Assembly: GCF_000165425.1 (NCBI RefSeq)
Contig: NW_001799510.1
Location: forward strand, 281,459 to 345,458
Reading direction: 5' to 3'
Source: Paramecium tetraurelia
Lineage: Eukaryota; Ciliophora; Oligohymenophorea; Peniculida; Parameciidae
DNA: 64,000 nt
In this document: one piece after another, positions 25,922 through 36,703 of the stretch
How the letters are laid out: every line of letters begins with the position of its first letter
Numbering within the stretch: position 1 is the first letter of the stretch
Program-made: the position numbers and the translations under genes
The notes under the pieces: model-generated
The model's database searches: none
What the model was told of the DNA's origin: nothing
Seen by the model: only the letters and a program-made list of their open reading frames with translations

Positions 25922-26614
25922 ATGAATATAGCTTAATATTTGTCGCGTGAAACAACAATTAATTCAGAAGATAACACAATTACAGCTGACCAAAATGTTC
26001 ATTTACAAAATTAAACCTATTATGATGGGCAAAATCTCTATACTTCAAATTAACAAACTGATGATTCTTTTGAAATGCAAATATTGAGTAATTAGCATCC
26101 TGAAAATGAATGGATAAAAAAAGAGCAAAATATTGTCAGCTATCTGAAATAATTGGGTCTCAAGATGAAAACTGATCCCTTAGAAAAATAGGAGCATTTT
26201 TATCAAAAACCTATGAGGCGTCCAAATAAATCCAGTACCACATAATTAACTAGTACTTCATAAGTTGATCAATCAAATTTAGAAGATGATAAAGGTAATG
26301 CTATACTGCAAAAAATCAGTATAGAAATGAATTCAATAAAATAAAGACGAACACCAAATACAACTCCTCAAAGTTCTCCATTAATTATAAATAATTTAGA
26401 ATAACAGGAACCCATAAAAAAATAAAGAATGTCAATTTTTTAGAAAATGTAAAATCAGCCTTAAGATGTAACTCCAGATGAAGAAGAAATCGAAAATAAT
26501 ATCATAAGAAATTAGAAATGCATAGAAGATTAAAACAATGATCTTGACAAAAGCGATTCAAGCAGTAGTAAAAGTGACACAGAATAAAATTATTTCTAAA
26601 ATTTGTGTGGATGA
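25922..26614 (+). CDS. Unknown intronless Asn/Gln-rich protein, 230 residues
   Basis: ATG 25922 to TGA 26612-26614, no intron. Rich in N, Q, S, T, D and E, so probably disordered. A short helical patch (EQNIVSYLKQLGLKMKTDPL) lies near residue 75 and an acidic Ser run (DKSDSSSSKSDTEQN) near the end. Two in-frame SSP/TPQ-like sites occur near the middle (TPNTTPQSSP). No family recognised. It converges on the SPEF1 gene with 16 nt between stop codons. Confidence 0.65.
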
Positions 26615-26630
26615 TATGTGAGTAACTATA

Positions 26631-27268
26631 TCATTTTATTCCTGCTTATTATAGTTTTTAAGTTAACTATTGTATTTTACTGTCTTTTAATTTCACTAAT
26701 TATTCTAGTTTCTATATTTTAAGTTCAAGTATTTCTATTGTTTCTTTTTAATCTTAAATAACTAAATCCTTATCATTCTATTTATTGTTTACTCCTGGCT
26801 TTGGGTTGTTCACTTAATTTTAATTTTTTTAGACTTCATTTGGCTTATCATATTTTTACACTTAATTTTATTCTTAGTGTTCCAAAAACATATCTAATTT
26901 CACTTATATCACTTTTAAGATTCTTTCTATTGCTTCAGGGATTACCTAAATAACTGCATCGATATCTTTCTGAGTAATTTGGAAACCCATCTTTCTAAAC
27001 ACCTATAAATCATGATTCATATTACCTTGGCATTCAATGTATTCCAATTATATTATTTTTATTAAACAGAGTGAGCCATACTATAATTGTGTATATCTAT
27101 TATTGAAGGAACATAGTGTTAAATTATTTCTGCAATTAAAACTCCATCGGCAAAATCTCTACCTATGTGTTTTTTGGGTCTCGACAATGGTACAGTATCA
27201 ACCCAATTGTAAATTTCATTTAATTCATCCTCACTAAGTGGAGGAGCATCCATTTCCTTACTTTTCAT
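26631..27268 (-). CDS. SPEF1: SPEF1/CLAMP, calponin-homology microtubule protein
   Basis: Central-pair and cortical microtubule-binding protein of motile cilia. ATG complement of 27266-27268; one 23-nt intron (27003-27025) gives 204 residues. The N-terminal CH domain shows the family signature: LNEIYNWVDTVPLSRPKKHI, GRDFADGVLIAEIIQHYVPS, HNYSMAHSVQQKQYNWNTLN and FRKMGFQ. A Gln/Asn linker and a short C-terminal coiled coil (ETIEILELKIQKLEQLVKLK) follow, as in human SPEF1. Length and order match the family. In Paramecium such a protein may also serve the cortical microtubule ribbons. Confidence 0.9.
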
Positions 27269-27635
27269 AGTGATATAAATAATTTAAAATTTTTATTATT
27301 TAGTTAACTTACAATTCAATAAATACAGATAAATAAATTTGTTTTCAATCAATAAATCTATGTTAATTTATTTCCTCATTTATATAACTCACTCAAATTT
27401 CACTCATTTAATACAATCTAACTAAACAATATTCTTCATACTAACTTACTATTAAAGAATTGGTTATAATACACATCAAGATTTATCAAGATAAATTGTT
27501 AAAGTTCTGATATTTTATTATGTTATTTACTGTCTTTAATGAATTTTATCACGTAATTTTAATCCATTAATATTATTAATTTGACTTTTCGGATCTTGTG
27601 TTTCAGGTTTAAGTTATAAAAATAAAATATTTATG
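27269..27635. other. Spacer left of the assembly gap
   Basis: AT-rich, no coding frame supported. It should include the SPEF1 promoter next to 27269. Ends at the N run. Confidence 0.45.
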
Positions 27636-27785
27636 NNNNNNNNNNNNNNNNNNNNNNNNNNNNNNNNNNNNNNNNNNNNNNNNNNNNNNNNNNNNNNNNN
27701 NNNNNNNNNNNNNNNNNNNNNNNNNNNNNNNNNNNNNNNNNNNNNNNNNNNNNNNNNNNNNNNNNNNNNNNNNNNNNNNNNNNNN
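27636..27785. other. Assembly gap of 150 N
   Basis: 150 undetermined bases. The round length may be a size estimate rather than a measured gap. No open frame on either side clearly runs into it. Confidence 0.95.
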
Positions 27786-28146
27786 ATCTTATCGATATAT
27801 TGAGAATGTAAATAAACTTCTAATGAAGATAGTCCATTGTATTTAAGTTAATAATTAATCAGTGATTTTTGAATTTTTAATTTAATTTGTTTTCTTAAAG
27901 AATATCAAAATTATTTAAACGAATGATTCCATATTAATTCACATTTCTATTCGAAATTACTACAATAACATCAGGCTAACAATCATAAAAGCTTTAATGA
28001 CATAACGGAATAAAGAATCATAAACTTAAAAATCATAAAATATTTACAAAAAAACAATAATTATTCTTAGAAAAGGCACTAAAATAAGACAATAAGTTCA
28101 GAAATTAAACTAATTTGTAGATAATAATAATAATTCATATTATAAA
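27786..28146. other. Spacer right of the assembly gap
   Basis: AT-rich, no supported gene; ends at the stop codon of the B-box gene. Confidence 0.45.
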
Positions 28147-29402
28147 TCACTTTATTTCATTTTTTAACATTTAATCATAATATCTTTGTGCCATCGTCTC
28201 TCTTAGTTATCCATTTAAAGGCACTGCTTCAGGAACTGGTTATAAATTTTTTACAGGAGATCTTATGATCTGTGGAGGGGTTGATTATTAACCTGGCAGA
28301 CCTGGTCTTACCATAGGTTCTTATAAAACAGGGTGTGGATGATAAAACTGCTAAGGATATATTTGCAAAGGTTCAATAGGGACCAGTGGTGGTTGTTAAT
28401 ACAAAACAGGCTATAGAGGCGTGTACTCTCTGATGGCACTAAAAGGTTGTATAACCCTTGATTGATATTTATTTTGATTAATTGCTTAATTCACAACAGG
28501 TTGAGTTTAAACAATTGCTTAAGTTTGCACCATTGGTTAAGCTTACACTATTTACTAGGTTTATAAAATTGGTTAAACAGTATTAGTTAATTATATTTAT
28601 TAAATTTAAGAATCCTACACTGGAGCTGTTATGTAAATGTATTATTTTAATAAGGTAAGGATTTAGTTTAGATTATCATTAACAACCACTTATCTAATGT
28701 TTAATTTTAGTTTATTCAATTATTCAACATGTTCCTAATGATTTCTTTAATAAATTGCTTAGGGTGTTTATCTTGGATCTGAATATATCTGAATTAATGG
28801 AGGTAAGCACTATATTAATAAATTTTATTTACCTTGTCTGAATTGAGTTTTTGTAAATTTTCATGCAAAGTTTTCCATTCCAAATATTCTATTCTGTGTC
28901 TGGATCTAACCAACTTAATTAAATCTTGATTTGATTTTTGGGTTTCAGCTGTAATCGTAGATTCAAGAATTCTAAAATAGTCGTCTATAACCTTATAAAA
29001 TTGTTTCTTAGCCTCCTAAAACCTTGAGAGCTAAAACTATGAATGTTATAGATGCAACTTACCTCCTGTGCCTTTAATACCTCTTCTTAAAAATTACTGG
29101 ATTCTTAAACATCTATTGCCCAAAGATTAAGATATTCCAATGACTTATTATATTATTCAGTCAAGCAATTAGAGAATAAATCAATATCACTTGTTACTCT
29201 TTCTTGTTCATGTTCTTCCGAATGAATCTTTATACATTCAGGACACATTGGTAAACTGCAATCTCTAAACTATTATTCAAATTTAGTACTGTTTCTTGCA
29301 AAAATTTTGAATAGTATAGTCCTCATGAAATCGACAAGGAATTTATGGAGTATTTGAGGTTCCAAAATAAATAATCTAATCAGATCTAAGTGTTGAACTC
29401 AT
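28147..29402 (-). CDS. B-box zinc-finger protein with coiled coil and Pro/Gln tail
   Basis: ATG complement of 29400-29402 (MSSTLRSDQIIYFGTS). Three predicted introns (25, 26 and 23 nt) yield 393 residues in one frame. Near residues 25-65 is a B-box-like zinc site: CRFHEDYTIQNFCKKQDC, then CPECIKIHSEEH. A helical coiled-coil region follows (EQYNKSLEYLNLW, QEAKKQFYKVIDDYFRILES, RIEYLEWKTLHENLQKL), and the last 150 residues are Gln/Pro/Val-rich with repeated QPxx motifs (FYHPHPVLQEPMVRPG). The B-box plus coiled-coil order recalls TRIM proteins without the RING. Ligase or scaffold role unknown. Confidence 0.74.
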
Positions 29403-30073
29403 CGTTAAATATAATTTATTTCAATAAAATTAAATAAAATAATTAAAATCTAAAATCGTTGAAGAAATAGAACTATTGTACTTATTCCTTGAGCCTAATT
29501 CATATTGTAATCTAATAATCTAATTAAATTACTATTTGATGTTTAATATAGGCTTGATATCATCACCAAAGTAATTTTAGCATTCTCGCCTTTTTAATTT
29601 AAATTAATATCGGCAATTTCAAAGTATGCCAACTAATACATCAGAATTAGTCTCCTTACATGCTTTATTTATTTTAATTTTATAAATTCTGTTTTATATA
29701 TTTTCTTAATAATATATATAGTTTTAAAATTATAATGCTACATTTAGGATGTATAAATTATAATAATAATTCAAATAAGTAAAAAATATTTTGAATCTTG
29801 CAGTAATTACACTCTATTGATAGATTTTTCTCTAGCATATGAAAATATCTTTAGTGATAATTTTCTCAAAGATATTGTTAAATTTTCTTCATTTTTGATT
29901 GAATAATTTACATTTAGAAAAAGTAAATCCAAAATATTCTCCATTATGATTCATTTTATATTATAAATGATTTATTAGAATTGAAAATTAATTAATAATA
30001 ATATTCGAGATAGTTTATTTGCCTTAATTAAGTATATATCTAAAATTGATTGAAAATAATTATTTAATAATTA
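29403..30073. other. Spacer, one ambiguous minus-strand frame
   Basis: AT-rich, about 670 bases, between divergently placed starts. A minus-strand frame of 80 codons (ATG complement of 29639-29641, starting MYQLAYFEIADINLNQKGE) ends in a TGA that overlaps the ATG of the B-box gene. It may be a spurious frame or an upstream exon, since a 35-base GT-AG stretch lies inside. The right 350 bases are nearly pure A/T. Confidence 0.35.
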
Positions 30074-30256
30074 ATGAATTTTGATGCATAAACTGTGTTA
30101 GCGACTCAAATTGGTAAAAAAAGAATACTTGAATTAATTCCTTTTGAGGATAACTTGATAACAGTTTTAAATTACAAGAAAACATTAGCACTTAGAATTT
30201 TTGAACAATAATTATCAAAACAAAAAGATTTTGGCAATTCGGATTAAAAATTTTGA
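30074..30256 (+). CDS. Small unknown protein, 60 residues
   Basis: Intact frame from ATG 30074 to TGA 30254-30256: MNFDAQTVLATQIGKKRILE, then LIPFEDNLITVLNYKKT and a Gln/Lys-rich end. Composition is protein-like. A second open frame begins nine bases downstream in another register, so this may be the first part of a longer, disrupted gene. Confidence 0.4.
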
Positions 30257-30264
30257 CTTATGTT

Positions 30265-30678
30265 ATGTATCAATAGAGTATTAATATAAAAAATTTAGTA
30301 ATTCATATCTATAAGTCTTTTAAAAGTCTGATATTTAAAAGTAATCTCTTTAAAATCGATTTGAGCATATAAAAAAAACATACTTTAAGAATAGATTGGG
30401 TTATAGGACCTGATAACTCTATTGAATATAACTGCAATTTTTTCGAAAACTTAATCAAATAGAAAAGTGCCAAAAGGGATTTTAAAAAATAATTCATAAA
30501 TAGAAAATAAACTCAAGACATTAAAGCTATTTGTATACTTATATAAAGGGGAATCAAAATTCTCTAAACCCCCAAGGATTCGAAACATTATGAAAATAGA
30601 TTGTATTTTTAAATATCTCCCTCTATTTTTCTATTTAATTTTGAATTTATATTTTGTAAGAATGATGTTTTAAAATGA
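30265..30678 (+). CDS. Open frame following the small gene, doubtful
   Basis: 137 codons from ATG 30265 to TGA 30676-30678 without TGA. The central part reads like protein (HTLRIDWVIGPDNSIEYNC, NFFENLIKQKSAKRDFKKQF, RGIKILQTPKDSKHYENR), the ends are low-complexity. No usable GT-AG intron joins it to 30074-30256, so either a shifted frame, a pseudogene half, or chance. Confidence 0.3.
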
Positions 30679-30800
30679 TCCTGAAAATTACTTAATTAAA
30701 AATTGCTTTTTAATTACTTAACATATATTATGCTTAATTCTTTAACCAATTATTTCATATCAATGGAAAAATGAATAAATAAATAAAAATTTCACACAAA

Positions 30801-32598
30801 TCAGTTTATTGATTATTTTGGAAGAGAATTTGAGGTTTGCCTTGTAGATTAGTTTAATGATTATAATCGAAAAGAATTTTGGCTTCTCTTAAATTTTACA
30901 CTATCAATCACAACTTTTTTTATAGATTAACCTTAATTAGTCATTTATAATAGACCCTCTTGCTGGGATTAAAAAGGTCGATTTGTTGCACTTATCGTCT
31001 TGAATTTTTAATGAGCAGAGATTCCTTAATGATCCTCAAAATCAATGGAGATTTTAAACCTATTTTAATGAAATTGGTTTTGATTGTCATTTATCGAACT
31101 ATTACAATTCTTTTTAACTTACTTGGAAATGGGTTCAATAGATTCAGACTTAAAATGAAATTTCTAAAGTTGTTAAGTATTTTATTGTTAATTAAAAGAT
31201 GATTATTGAAGTGTATAATAATTTTTTCTCTCATCATAACTATGATTTGCACTATAATTAATAGTTTTAGGAATTGACTTCTATTTTTATTCTTTAACCA
31301 GTTTATTACTTTCAAAGTATCCATAAATAACAGGTTTATTGTTTCTCTTCAATTCCCCTTCTCCACACATTTGCCCATTATAAAATTAACCTTTATAATA
31401 AGAACCATCAGCCCATCTCATTTCTCCAAATCCGTGTCTATGATCATTAAAGAATTCCCCTTAATATACATTTCCACTTGACCACCTATAAACCCCATGT
31501 CCTGATTTCAAATCGTTAACATATTATCCGTCATAACTCTCGTGATTCTAAGGGTCATCGTTCTTCATCCAATAGCCTTTGCCATGTCTGACTCCACTAG
31601 AAAGTGTACCATGATAGGATGAACCATCAGACCATCTATATACTCCAAATCCTTCAGGTTTATCATTAACAAAATCCCCATCGTAAAAATCTCCATTGGC
31701 ATAACTTTCTTTGCCTTTGCCATATTTAAGATAATCCTTGAACTCACCTTCATACCATCCTCCATCTTAATAGTCATATCTTCCATACCCATTAGCTTTG
31801 TTTAATTTCCATTCTCCTGAATAGACTTCATTGTTGTTTCCTCTCCATTTGCCAAACCCCTATTTAATTCCATAGACCCACTACCCTGAATATATTCCAT
31901 TTGCAGTTTCCAACGTGCCTTCGCCATTAGGTTTTCCATCATCAAACTGGCCTTCATACGAATCCCCTTTGTCCAGTACTTCCTTACCGAACCCCTGCTT
32001 TTTATCATTCTTCCAGTATCCAATATAATATCTATCCTGATATGTCATGAGTCCTAAAAATATAATAATGAGTTCAACAATGTACCATATCCATGTCGAA
32101 CATTGTTTTAAATATCTCCATAATATTGTCCTTATTTATACTATTTAAATTTCGCTGATTTTGACTTTTAATTAACCTAATCAATCAACTAATGTTCTTG
32201 TTCAAGATTATCGAAATCTGATATTGATTATTATTGCATATATTAAATAATATAACTATTATATTTCATCCTTCTATTTTTAGTTTAGGAAAATAAGTAT
32301 ATCTGTCTCACATCAGCAGTGCAATTACATTCACAATTCTATCTTATCCTCTTAAACCGCTTAACTACTCGCAACGAATTTGAAATGATAGTACAAATCT
32401 AATCCTACATTACAAATTAAGAAGGATATAATGGATCTTTCAATAAATACTTTCAAACACTGAGCTTACCCTCATGCTTTGAATAATAAAAAGAGTAGAC
32501 TTCCTATTAAGACATTCATCAATTATGAAACAAAGTTAAATTAAATTCACATTGTTATTCATTTGATAAATCAATCTCATAGTGTTGTATAACACCAT
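30801..32598 (-). CDS. MORN-repeat protein
   Basis: Two introns (32054-32085, 32 nt; 32450-32469, 20 nt) give one 581-residue frame from ATG complement of 32596-32598 to TGA complement of 30801-30803. The core is about ten MORN repeats of the Y-x-G-x-(W/F) type: KQGQYYGDIQNNVRHGYG, YYIGYWKNDKKQGFGKE, SYEGQFDDGKPNGEGTLE, continuing to SYYKGQFYNGQMCGEGELKR. A Ser/Asn/Gln-rich tail of 180 residues follows (SIPKTINYSANHSYDERK and onward). MORN proteins bind membranes or microtubules and are common in cilia and cortex. Start is uncertain: the next ATG (32269) would drop an N-terminal part containing a CECNC motif. Confidence 0.88.
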
Positions 32599-32746
32599 CT
32601 CCTCCTTCTTATAAAAGAATTTTAAATGAATCTCTGCTTGTGCCTTATTAAAATGATAATTAATTATTTATAATACTGATTAATTCTAATAATGAGAGAT
32701 ATAAATATTTCAGACCTGAGTTGATAATATCGGAATTATTTTTTAA

Positions 32747-33451
32747 ATGTAAAAAAGTGTAACCTTTGTTTGCATCAGTGACACTCATGGATTCCTTAAT
32801 CCTTCCTCTATTAAACCTACTATAAATTTACCTTAAGGGGATGTTTTGATCCATTGCGGGGATTTTACCAATTGCGGAGAACTAGATGGAATAAAGAAAT
32901 TTAAATAGTGGTTCATTTAACAGCCATTCAAGTATAAAATTATGATTGCTGGAAATCATGATCTTACTCTTGATAATATAAAGTATCCAAAAAATTTAAA
33001 GGATCCAGAACTTTAGGCTGAAATCAAAGACCTTTAAAACTAATGCATTTATCTATTAAATTCTTCATGTGTTGTTGAGGGATATAAAATTTGGGGAAGT
33101 CCATATTCTTTGGAGTTTTGTAATTGGGGTTTTGAATTATTTCCCAAAGATGCTTAAAAGTTTTGGAGTTAAATTGAAGAAGGAAGTGACATTGTTGTAA
33201 CACACGGTCCTTCATACGGTCATGGCGATTATGTCAATAATGCTGGACATGTTGGCGATAAGGAATTATTGAATAGGATTAAGTAGATAAAAGCAAAATA
33301 TCATCTATTTGGACATATTCACGAAGGATATGGTATTACAGAAGAAGACGGGATCAAATTTGCAAATTGCTCTTTGTTAAATGAATATTATAAAATGACT
33401 AATGATCCAATAGTATTTTAATTGCCTTAGAAATTACAATAGGAAAATTGA
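32747..33451 (+). CDS. Metallophosphoesterase (MPPED/UPF0046 type)
   Basis: Intronless, 234 residues. Calcineurin-like phosphoesterase with the metal-binding motifs in order: CISDTHG (D-x-H), DVLIHCGDFTNCGE (GD), MIAGNHDLTLD (GNHD), VVTHGPSYGHGD (H), and HLFGHIHEGYG (GH-x-H). The TNCGE and GPSYGHGD wording follows the MPPED1/MPPED2 and related bacterial family of phosphodiesterases. Every canonical ligand is present, so it is probably active; substrate unknown. Cytosolic, no signal or membrane segment. Confidence 0.9.
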
Positions 33452-33700
33452 GTGCTTATTTTAATTTATCTAGCATCTTGTTAAAATATAATAAAATATA
33501 ATTTAATTGAAGCAAATTTAGTTTGCATTTTTCAATTGATTGGTCTCACGGATATTTAAATCTTATTTACTCCAAAATTGGATAAAAAATTAATTATATT
33601 GGAAATTATGTCTTATATTTCTAGAGTTAAATGATTTTAACAGTGGTTGTATGAAATAAGAATAGGCCTAGAGTGATGTATTATAAATTTAAAAAATTAA

Positions 33701-34754
33701 ATGAATTCTGCTTTTTTGAAATAAATAGAAGAAGAGAATAAGATTCTAGAATAGGAATTATAATAATTATTAAGGCAGGAGGCAGTAAGATTTTCATTTA
33801 ACCAAATACAACCAAAAGAAGAAAATGAGAATGATAACGATAATGAAAATGTAAATCCGAATTTTAGAAATGAAAAAGGAATTTTGACTAAAATTGAGGA
33901 GGAAACAGAGGAGGAATAGCCAAATCGAATTGAACCTCATCGATTATTGGAATCTCCGTATAAGCCAGGTCCTTATAAATTTGAAAATAATTAGGAATCC
34001 ATAATTGATAATCTGCAAGACTCCATCAATAATTATATGGATAAAAGAAGTAGCAGTATAGCTGACATTTAGAGTAACAGGTATTCGCAAAAAAATAATG
34101 AAAATACAACAAAGTAAATAAAATCATTGGAAATGCGATTGTCTGGTACTAGAGAAGCCTTAAAATCTATGGAGAAGGAAATCAAAGAAAAAAATGTTAT
34201 AATTTAAAATCTCCAAATCGATCTGGCTAAGAAATAAAAGCAAATTGATCTATTCTCAAAACAATAGAATTTTACATCCACACCATCCAAAACTGAATTC
34301 AACAATGAGAGCTTTTAGGAAATAAAAAAATAATGTAAGGAATGGGAAAAGAGGTATTAGGAATGCGAGACTTGCTTAAAGGAAAATAAAAAATATACGC
34401 AAAGACTTTAAGAATTAAATTAACAACTATTATATAAATTAAAATAATATGAATAAGAAAAGGAATTGTAATCATCTGAATTAGACTAGCAAAAGAATAT
34501 CAATAGTTAAATATACTAGACTAACACAAATATACTGAGCAAGTATATATAAAATTTAGTACTTTAGATATGAGCAGATAATTAAATCTTAATAAGAACA
34601 ACTTTAATAGGAGAAGGAGAGTTTCAGACTTTTGGAGAGTAAATATGATGAATTAAAAGCAAATAGCGAATAATTTTTATTAAATTCTCGAGATCTTAAA
34701 TCTTAATACGAACATATGCTAAACACTTTATAGTCAATTGCAAATAGTTATTGA
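33701..34754 (+). CDS. Unknown coiled-coil protein
   Basis: ATG 33701 (MNSAFLKQIEEENKILEQEL), TGA 34752-34754, one 25-nt intron at 34543-34567, about 342 residues. Acidic Asn-rich stretch (ENENDNDNENVN) near residue 50, a Pro-containing hinge (PHRLLESPYKPGPYKFENN), then coiled coil to the end (MRLSGTREALKSMEKEIKEK and later YEQIIKSQQEQLQQEKESF). A Cys triad (QCKEWEKRYQECETCLKE) lies in the middle. No family recognised. Confidence 0.68.
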
Positions 34755-34799
34755 GTTAATAATGTTTATTATAATGTAAATAAATGTAATAAAATATAA

Positions 34800-35679
34800 T
34801 CATCGTTTTTTGAATTCTTCAATTTCCTATTAAATTCCTTTTAGTTCAACCCTTTGATCTTACATTATTCTACTTCCCAAAGAAACAATAGCAATTATAT
34901 TATCATATAAAATAGAGCATTATATAGACAACGTAATTCATAATCTAATGAATAGTTTTAAATTCGATAAATGCTCTAAAATATTTGAAACCACAACTTC
35001 TTTGAAAAGTTTTATCAAGTAAGAGATGAAACCTCAAAAGTACAAATTTCAAATACAAAACTGCCTTCTATTAACTTATGGATGTTGATATCCAATATGA
35101 TTTAATCTACTTAATGGGATGCTTCAATTTATAAGTATTTAATTCTACTTATATTTAAGTTTAATTAGAGCTACTGTTTCTATTTTGATTTCATAAGCTA
35201 ATTGAACTCCCACAGTGCCTCGTCCAAATATAAGAATAGTTTAAGATTCAATAATCTTTTATTATATTTTTTACACTCAATAAATCTATCTGCAATTAGG
35301 GACTATAGACATTATAGGGTTTGCATAAATGGAGCAAATTGTAATATCATATCATCGAATTCAATTTTGCCTACTTCATGATATGCTTTATTATCTTCAA
35401 TGTGATTCTATACATATTATGAGTAAATACTAATTCGCCTTGGACGAAGAGGACTCCAAATATCCCTATTTGAAGTGTAGAGTCAGATCTTAAATGGATT
35501 CTGTATGCATAAAAGCATTGAAGATTGATGGCACGAACTTGAATTGATGGGGTCTAATTACTTTGGTATATGACTTTTCATCTAATAAGACATATTGAGT
35601 TGTTTGTAGGTATGAGTGAGTACGGTCATTCCTGGAAAACCACCACCTAAGATGAGTAGGATTTTTTGGAATTTTTCAT
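34800..35679 (-). pseudogene. Decayed AIFM2-like NAD(P)H oxidoreductase
   Basis: Patches on the minus strand match the order of a two-Rossmann flavoprotein of the AIFM2/NDH-2 group. They are an N-terminal dinucleotide site (KILLILGGGFPGM), a strand-loop (YVLLDEKSYTKVIRPHQFKF), a middle part (HIEDNKAYHEVGKIEFDDMI), and the second Rossmann motif (TILIFGRGTVGVQLAYEIK), with a Glu/Lys end (VELKGIQQEIEEFKKR). They lie in different frames with at least four switches not explained by GT-AG introns of normal size. The gene is therefore probably a dead paralog. The bounds are approximate. Confidence 0.5.
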
Positions 35680-35799
35680 AAATATTGTATAATTTTAATT
35701 ATCAAGAGTAATTTTAAAACTATAACAAATCTAAATGAAAATGGAAGAGGGAATGTATATTTATTTGTTAATTGATTATTTAAATTTAATTAAAAATTA

Positions 35800-36631
35800 A
35801 TGAATAATCATTATGAACCATATGTCAGAAATAAGAGAGATTTAAAAGTGCCTTACATTTCATGCCAAGATTATACTAATTTAGAATAAGCATCGAAGTT
35901 AATCCCTGCTTTGAAACAAATTAATCAAGCAAATAGAAATTTAGCAGATACAGAGGCATATGCTTACATACTTCGTAGTAATAATGATGATGATATTCAT
36001 AAAGTAAGGGATTCATAAATTATATATTTTTAGTCAATAAAATATGGGATTTGGACATCAAGCAAAGAAAATAATGAGAAACTCAATGCCAAATTCTTGG
36101 AAGCACAAGAATAAGGCAAATCAGTTTACTTGTTTTTCAGCGTTGTTAGAAGTGGATAATTTGTGGGAGTTGCCAAATTGACTTCAGGCTATAAAGATGA
36201 AAGTTTCCAGTATTGGTGGGAAATCAAGAAATGGAAGGGTCATTTCAATGTCTAATGGTTGTACGTGAAGGATGTGCCTAACAAGCATTTTGAGCATCTG
36301 AAAAATAGGTAATTAATTAGAATTCATTAATAGTGATAATGTAGAAGTGACTCGATCAAGAGATGGAGTGTTTTTGAACTGGGACACAGGAAAAGAGATG
36401 ATGAAAATCTTTGAGGAGTTTGCAGACAAAAAGAGTATCCTCAATGATTTCACAGTCATTGATGAAAGAGAATAAGCATTGAGACAATACAAATATTAGA
36501 TGCAATAACAACGAAATCAACAATAATACTATCCTTATTATCAATATCAATATTATGATTATCAACAATATCAGCAGTACCCTTAATATCAACAGTATCA
36601 AAACTATCAATGGCAATAACCACAGAAATGA
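35800..36631 (+). CDS. YTH-domain m6A RNA reader
   Basis: 258 residues after removing introns 36004-36033 (30 nt) and 36309-36333 (25 nt). The YTH domain spans about residues 55-190: AYAYILRSNNDDDIHKSIKY, GIWTSSKENNEKLN, VYLFFSVVRSGQFVGVAKLT, WWEIKKWKGHFNVQWLYVKD, VPNKHFEHLKN and SRDGVFLNWDTGKEM. The aromatic-cage tryptophans (IWTSS, and W in the KKWKGHF region) are visible, so m6A binding is likely. The C-terminus is a Tyr/Gln-rich low-complexity tail of about 50 residues encoded by TAT, CAA, TAA and TAG, typical of phase-separating YTHDF-like proteins. Confidence 0.95.
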
Positions 36632-36703
36632 TTTTATATATCATGTATTGTAAGGTTTCCATCAGACAACAATTACAATAAGAATATTAAATAATAAATT
36701 AAA

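Noticed and set aside
29399-29641. 80-codon minus-strand frame ending on the B-box start codon
   Set aside because: No homology, strong A/T composition in the second half, and ciliate genes are not cotranscribed; noted in the spacer entry only.
30960-31324. Plus-strand frames (80 and neighbouring codons) that look like a protein of unknown type
   Set aside because: They are antisense to the Ser/Asn/Gln-rich tail of the MORN gene, whose minus-strand frame is continuous with the repeats and ends at 30801.
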